DNA from: Rouxiella badensis
Lineage (GTDB): Bacteria > Pseudomonadota > Gammaproteobacteria > Enterobacterales > Enterobacteriaceae
Assembly: GCF_002093665.1 (NCBI RefSeq)
Contig: NZ_MRWE01000016.1
Location: forward strand, 1-64,000
DNA length: 64,000 nucleotides
Reading direction: 5' to 3'
Shown here: positions 60,107 to 64,000 of the stretch, piece after piece
How the letters are laid out: each line of letters opens with the position of its first letter
Numbering within the stretch: position 1 is the first letter of the stretch
Translations under genes and position numbers: made by a program
The notes under the pieces: model-generated
What the model was told of the DNA's origin: nothing
Database searches by the model: none
Seen by the model: only the letters and a program-made list of their open reading frames with translations

Positions 60107-60304
60107 TCAGGCGTGGTGAGTCATCTGATTGAAAAATTTAAACATATTGAAATCTGAAATATAAAGTTCAAAAGTGTTTAGAACCTGTCTCTTATCAGAA
60201 AAGCTACTATCAGGAAAAAGTTTTATTATTGTAATCAAAGTATTTGTTAGTCTGAATCGAGGTATGAAGAAATGTTTCACACAGTCCATACCACTTTGAA
60301 TCAT
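60107..60304 (-). CDS. Small AT-rich reading frame upstream of igaA
   Basis: The 65-codon frame starts with ATG after AAGAGA at good spacing and stops 17 bases before igaA, so it would sit first in the igaA message. It is clearly richer in A and T than its neighbours. The product (MIQSGMDCVKHFFIPRFRL at the start) has no signal peptide or motif that I recognise. It may be a leader frame, a remnant of a lost regulator gene or chance. The remaining sequence up to nudE (60305-60565) shows only a small GTACC/GGTAC inverted repeat near 60381. Confidence 0.35.
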   Translation of the reverse strand: MIQSGMDCVKHFFIPRFRLTNTLITIIKLFPDSSFSDKRQVLNTFELYISDFNMFKFFNQMTHHA

Positions 60305-60565
60305 AACAATCTCTTGCCCAAAATGGGTATCGGCATAATCCTATTTTTAATCATCTCTGAATTTGCTAACACCTCGAATGTACCGTGAGGTACGCAGATG
60401 TTACACAAATGGAACAGTAAAGGCAGGCATTACGTAAAGAATCGCGTTGAAAGATTGCGATACGGGTGAGCATTAACGCATTATAGGAATCGTGAATGTT
60501 AGGTAGTACAGGCTGGCTGCGGTAAGGGTTGGTCGTAGCAAGGGGATAATATTATTGGGGACGAT

Positions 60566-61114
60566 ATGGATAAGCACCTGCAAAAACCTAAGATCCTGAA
60601 AGTTGACACTGTAGCCCGCTCCCGTTTGTTTACCATCGAGTCTGTCGATTTGACGTTTAGCAATGGCGAACAGCGTGTCTATGAAAGGATGCGGCCTTCG
60701 GATCGCGAAGCGGTGATGATTGTACCGATCGTGGGTGACGATTTGCTGCTGATTCATGAATACGCCGTCGGCATCGAGAGCTACGAGCTGGGGTTTCCTA
60801 AAGGGCTCATTGATCCAGGTGAAACCGTACTCGAAGCGGCTAACCGTGAACTGATGGAAGAGGTGGGCTTCGGCGCACAGCATTTCGACGTGCTGGCCAA
60901 GCTGACGATGGCACCGTCTTATTTTTCCAGCCGGATGAACATCGTGATTGCCAAGGGGCTTTATCCGCAGAGTCTGGTCGGGGATGAACCTGAGCCTTTG
61001 CCGCAAACGCGATGGCCTATCGCCCGAATGATGGAACTGCTGGAGCAGCCTGATTTCAATGAGGCAAGGAACGTTAGCGCCCTGTTTTTGGCGCACAAGT
61101 TTCTCACGCGCTGA
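60566..61114 (+). CDS. nudE: ADP compounds hydrolase NudE
   Basis: This is a 182-residue Nudix hydrolase that splits ADP-ribose, Ap3A and NADH-type compounds. The Nudix box is complete: Gly in PKGLIDPGE, then AANRELMEEVGF with the catalytic Glu residues. GGGGAC precedes the ATG. It is divergent from igaA and convergent with mrcA, as in E. coli. Confidence 0.96.
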   Translation: MDKHLQKPKILKVDTVARSRLFTIESVDLTFSNGEQRVYERMRPSDREAVMIVPIVGDDLLLIHEYAVGIESYELGFPKGLIDPGETVLEAANRELMEEVGFGAQHFDVLAKLTMAPSYFSSRMNIVIAKGLYPQSLVGDEPEPLPQTRWPIARMMELLEQPDFNEARNVSALFLAHKFLTR

Positions 61115-61133
61115 TGAATAGAATTCAGAATTG

Positions 61134-61170
61134 AAAAAGCCGGACTGAGAATTCCCAGTCCGGCTTTTTT
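61134..61170. terminator. Bidirectional terminator between nudE and mrcA
   Basis: AAAAAGCCGGACTG (61134-61147) and CAGTCCGGCTTTTT (61156-61169) form a 14-pair stem with an eight-base loop. T-runs stand on the 3' side in both directions, so it can end both convergent genes. Confidence 0.93.
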
Positions 61171-61207
61171 ATTGGCGAATCAGCCGAGATTCAGAGGCCC
61201 GCAGGCA

Positions 61208-63763
61208 TCAGAACAGCTCTTTAGACTGGCCGTTATCCATGATGGTGGTACCGACGTCGTGCACGGCGTGCTCGGTCGGTTGAGTTCCATCAATAAAGTA
61301 CTCCATGCGGCTGTCGGCAGACCCATCGGCCAGCTTGCCGCTGCGTTTGTCGATTTTGACCGACACGATGCCAGGAGGCGGGCTGAGCATTTGCTCGGGA
61401 ACGCCATCCAGAATGGTCTTCATGTAGTCGTCCCACGCTGGCTGTGCACTCTTCGCGCCACCTTCATAACCGGAGATCTGGTCAGGGATTTCGCCCGATG
61501 CCGTAGTGCGGCCCAAATCACGACGGTGATCGTCGAACCCGATGTATACCGAGGTCACGACGCCCGGACCGTAGCCTGAGAACCACGCATCTTTCGAACT
61601 GTTGGTGGTACCGGTTTTACCGCCGATATCATGGCGCTTAAGGTCTCGTCCTGCGCGCCATGCGGTACCCATCCAACCCGGTTCGCCGAAGATGTTGCTG
61701 TTCAGCGCATCGTGGATAAGGAACGACAGCTGAGTACTGATAACGTGTGGCGCGTACTCTTGCTGGGTATCGCTCTGTACCTGGCCCGGCGTCACCTGTT
61801 CAAGCTGCGGTTGAGGAACGGTGGCGTTATTTGGCTCGTTGGAGACCGCCACGTTCTCGACGTTGTCATCCGACAGCACGGCGGTTTTCTGCGAGTTGCC
61901 GTAAATCACCGGAATATCGCAGGTTTCACAGGCAATACGCGGCTTCTCTTCGAAGACGGTCTTGCCCGACTCATCAACAATCTTGGAGATGAAGTACGGA
62001 TCAATCAGATAGCCGCCGTTGGTCAGCGCGGCATAACCTCGCACCAGCTGCATTGGCGTAAAGGACGCAGAACCCAGCGCCAGAGACTCCGAGTGCACGA
62101 TATTCTCAGGCGGGAAGCCGAAACGCTGCAGATAGTCTGCGGCATAGTCGACGCCCATCGCACGCATCGCACGCACCATCATCACGTTTTTAGACTGCCC
62201 AAGGCCCTGACGCAAGCGGATTGGACCATCGTAGGTTGGCGGTGAGTTTTTAGGACGCCATTCGGTACCTGCACCTGCATCCCAGCGGGTGATCGGCACG
62301 TCGTTGAGAATGGTCGCCAGCGTCAGGCCTTTGTCCATCGCGGCGGTGTACAGGAACGGTTTAATGTTCGAGCCCACCTGACGCAGCGCCTGCGTTGCAC
62401 GGTTAAATTTGCTCTGATTAAAGTCGAATCCGCCCACCAGCGCTTCAACGGCACCGGTCACGTTATTCAGAGACACCAGCGCCGAGTTGACGTCTGGCAC
62501 CTGCGCCAGCCACCAGTCGTTGCCGACCTTGCGCACCCAAATTTGCTGACCCGGCTGAACCACGTCACCGACTTTCTTCGGATTCGGGCCCTGGCTGGTG
62601 TCAGAACGGAAGGCACGCGCCCAAGTCATACCGCTAAACGGCATGCTGATGTTGTCGCCGTTGGCCATGACGGCCGTTGCCTGATTATCGTCAATCTGGG
62701 TCACTACGGCTGGGAACAGCGGTCCATACACCGGCAGCGTTTTCAAGGAGTTAACAATGCGCTTCTGGTCCCACGGCGTTTCACCCACTTTCCACAGCTG
62801 GTTCGACGGGCCACGGTAGCCGTGACGCATGTCATAGGCCAGCACGTTGTTACGCAGAGCGTCCTGTGCGGCCAGCTGAGTTTTGCGGGTAATGGTGGTG
62901 TAAACGGAGTAACCGTCGGTGTAGGCATTGTCGCCGTAACGTTTAACCATCTCCTGACGCACCATTTCGGTGAGATAAGGCGCGGAGAAAGCGATTTCTG
63001 GCGGATGGTAGTTGGAAACCAGCGGAGCCTGACGGGCCGCATCGTACTGCGCCTGAGTGATGTATTTCTCGTCAAGCATACGAGAAAGCACCACGTTGCG
63101 GCGAGCCAGCGCACGGTCGTGCGAATACAGCGGGTTAAAGGTTGACGGCGCCTTAGGCAGACCGGCGATAACCGCCATTTCACTCAGCGTCAGCTGATCG
63201 ACATTTTTACCGAAATAAACCTGAGCAGCCGAACCCACGCCGTAGGCGCGATAGCCGAGATAGATCTTGTTGAGGTAGAGCTCAAGGATCTCGTCTTTGG
63301 TCATCAGCTGTTCAATACGGATAGCCAGGAAGGCTTCCTTGATTTTACGGGTCAGGGTGCGTTCTGGACTCAGGAAGAAGTTTCTGGCCAGCTGCTGGGT
63401 GATGGTACTCGCACCCTGCGAGGCACGGCCTGTAAACAGGGCAACCGAAGCGGCACGGAAAATACCGATAGGATCGATACCGTGATGCTCATAAAAGCGG
63501 CTGTCCTCGGTTGCGATAAACGCATGCACCAGGTCCGGTGGGATCTGGTCGAGTTTCAGAGGAATACGACGCTTTTCACCGTACTGAGCGATCAATTCGC
63601 CGTCGGCGCTGTAAACCTGCATAGGTGTCTGCAAGCGTACGTCTTTCAACGTCGCGACATCGGGCAGCTGTGGTTCGATATATTTGTAGAGTCCATATAT
63701 CGAGGCGGCTCCCAGCACAATGCAACACACTATTAGAGTCAATAAATACTTTACGAACTTCAC
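61208..63763 (-). CDS. mrcA: Penicillin-binding protein 1A
   Basis: This is an 851-residue bifunctional peptidoglycan synthase anchored in the inner membrane by an N-terminal segment (about residues 8-27). The glycosyltransferase has the catalytic Glu in ATEDSRFYEHHG and the QGASTITQQLARN motif. An OB-like insert follows. The transpeptidase has SKNV with SNIKPF upstream, and KTGTTNSSKDAWF. I chose the GTG at 63763: it gives the family start (M)KFVKYLLTL and has GGGA eight bases upstream. The ATG at 63787 lacks a ribosome binding site. It is divergent from hofM. Confidence 0.95.
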   Translation of the reverse strand: MKFVKYLLTLIVCCIVLGAASIYGLYKYIEPQLPDVATLKDVRLQTPMQVYSADGELIAQYGEKRRIPLKLDQIPPDLVHAFIATEDSRFYEHHGIDPIGIFRAASVALFTGRASQGASTITQQLARNFFLSPERTLTRKIKEAFLAIRIEQLMTKDEILELYLNKIYLGYRAYGVGSAAQVYFGKNVDQLTLSEMAVIAGLPKAPSTFNPLYSHDRALARRNVVLSRMLDEKYITQAQYDAARQAPLVSNYHPPEIAFSAPYLTEMVRQEMVKRYGDNAYTDGYSVYTTITRKTQLAAQDALRNNVLAYDMRHGYRGPSNQLWKVGETPWDQKRIVNSLKTLPVYGPLFPAVVTQIDDNQATAVMANGDNISMPFSGMTWARAFRSDTSQGPNPKKVGDVVQPGQQIWVRKVGNDWWLAQVPDVNSALVSLNNVTGAVEALVGGFDFNQSKFNRATQALRQVGSNIKPFLYTAAMDKGLTLATILNDVPITRWDAGAGTEWRPKNSPPTYDGPIRLRQGLGQSKNVMMVRAMRAMGVDYAADYLQRFGFPPENIVHSESLALGSASFTPMQLVRGYAALTNGGYLIDPYFISKIVDESGKTVFEEKPRIACETCDIPVIYGNSQKTAVLSDDNVENVAVSNEPNNATVPQPQLEQVTPGQVQSDTQQEYAPHVISTQLSFLIHDALNSNIFGEPGWMGTAWRAGRDLKRHDIGGKTGTTNSSKDAWFSGYGPGVVTSVYIGFDDHRRDLGRTTASGEIPDQISGYEGGAKSAQPAWDDYMKTILDGVPEQMLSPPPGIVSVKIDKRSGKLADGSADSRMEYFIDGTQPTEHAVHDVGTTIMDNGQSKELF

Positions 63764-63919
63764 CTGATAATTCCCATTAAATGACATTTGGGCAGTTTAT
63801 AAACAGCCGCGCGCGCAGTACGGTAGTCGAAGGCAGAGTATAAAAGCAAGCCTGCCACATAGATATACCCACGATACGGAGCCGGGTATGCCCTAAAATC
63901 GACAAGGAAGCGTAATGCA

Positions 63920-64000
63920 ATGCGACACTGTTCATGGTACGTGGGCCTGGATATTCAAAACGATTATGCCAGAGCTATCGCCGTACAACGGCGGCGAAAC
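63920..64000 (+). CDS. hofM: HofM/PilM-like pilus assembly protein, start only
   Basis: The last 81 bases hold an open frame starting MRHCSWYVGLDIQ and running off the window. The W-x-x-GL-x-x-Q pattern followed by ARAIAVQRRR resembles the start of E. coli HofM, the PilM-like protein of the hof operon divergent from mrcA. AAGGAAG lies nine bases upstream. Only 27 codons are seen, so the call rests mainly on position. Confidence 0.7.
   Translation, partial: MRHCSWYVGLDIQNDYARAIAVQRRRN

Overview
The window is ordinary chromosomal DNA of an enterobacterium. Nearly every gene has a close Escherichia coli counterpart, often of identical length (glgB 728 codons, glgP 815, ompR 239, gntX 227). The gene order also follows the E. 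coli yhhS/yhhY-gnt-asd-glg-glp-mal-nfuA-bioH-feo-yhgF-greB-ompB-pckA-hslO-igaA-nudE-mrcA-hofM stretch. Several departures from the E. coli order suggest a member of the Yersiniaceae or a relative (Serratia/Rahnella/Ewingella/Rouxiella-like). That assignment is inference and I cannot name a species. I saw no insertion sequence, prophage, CRISPR array, tRNA or rRNA.

Layout. At 0.2-3 kb are yhhS, yhhY, the Fur-controlled small RNA RyhB and the pirin yhhW. At 3-7.7 kb is gluconate use (gntR, gntK, gntT, with a composite GntR operator and a CRP site between gntK and gntT), followed by nupC. At 7.7-17.1 kb are a DUF3574 lipoprotein, aldA and a complete rhamnose cluster (rhaT, rhaR, rhaS, rhaBADM). 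This block sits between gntT and yhgN/asd, where E. coli has no such genes. Rhamnose enters by RhaT, is processed by RhaM-RhaA-RhaB-RhaD to dihydroxyacetone phosphate and L-lactaldehyde, and AldA can oxidise the lactaldehyde. At 17-19 kb are yhgN and asd. At 19.4-28.9 kb is the glycogen operon glgBXCAP. At 29-32.4 kb are glpD, glpR and glpG, all on the minus strand. At 32.6-36.9 kb lies an accessory four-gene island inserted between glpG and glpE: a DeoR-type HTH fused to a PfkB/ribokinase, a divergent dihydrodipicolinate-synthase/NAL-family lyase, a YhcH/NanQ-family protein and an ACS-family MFS transporter. Together they look like a self-contained, nan-like pathway for an unknown sugar acid. 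At 37-42 kb are glpE and malPQ, without malT beside them. At 42-44.9 kb are nfuA, gntX, bioH and a DUF1471 protein. At 45-47.6 kb is feoAB with a Fur box and no feoC. At 47.8-53.2 kb are yhgF, greB, ompR and envZ. At 53.3-54 kb is a FitAB/VapBC-type toxin-antitoxin pair joined to the 3' end of pckA. At 54-60 kb are pckA, hslO, hslR, yrfG and igaA. The window ends with nudE, mrcA and the first codons of hofM.

The most interesting items are the glpG/glpE island with its regulator-kinase fusion, which carries a well-placed internal ribosome binding site and start; the FeoB tail that carries a FeoC-like cysteine motif while feoC is missing; the toxin-antitoxin genes coupled to pckA with altered PIN-domain acids; and a RyhB with a probable extra 5' hairpin. 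All function calls rest on reading the protein sequence and on remembered families. No search was run.
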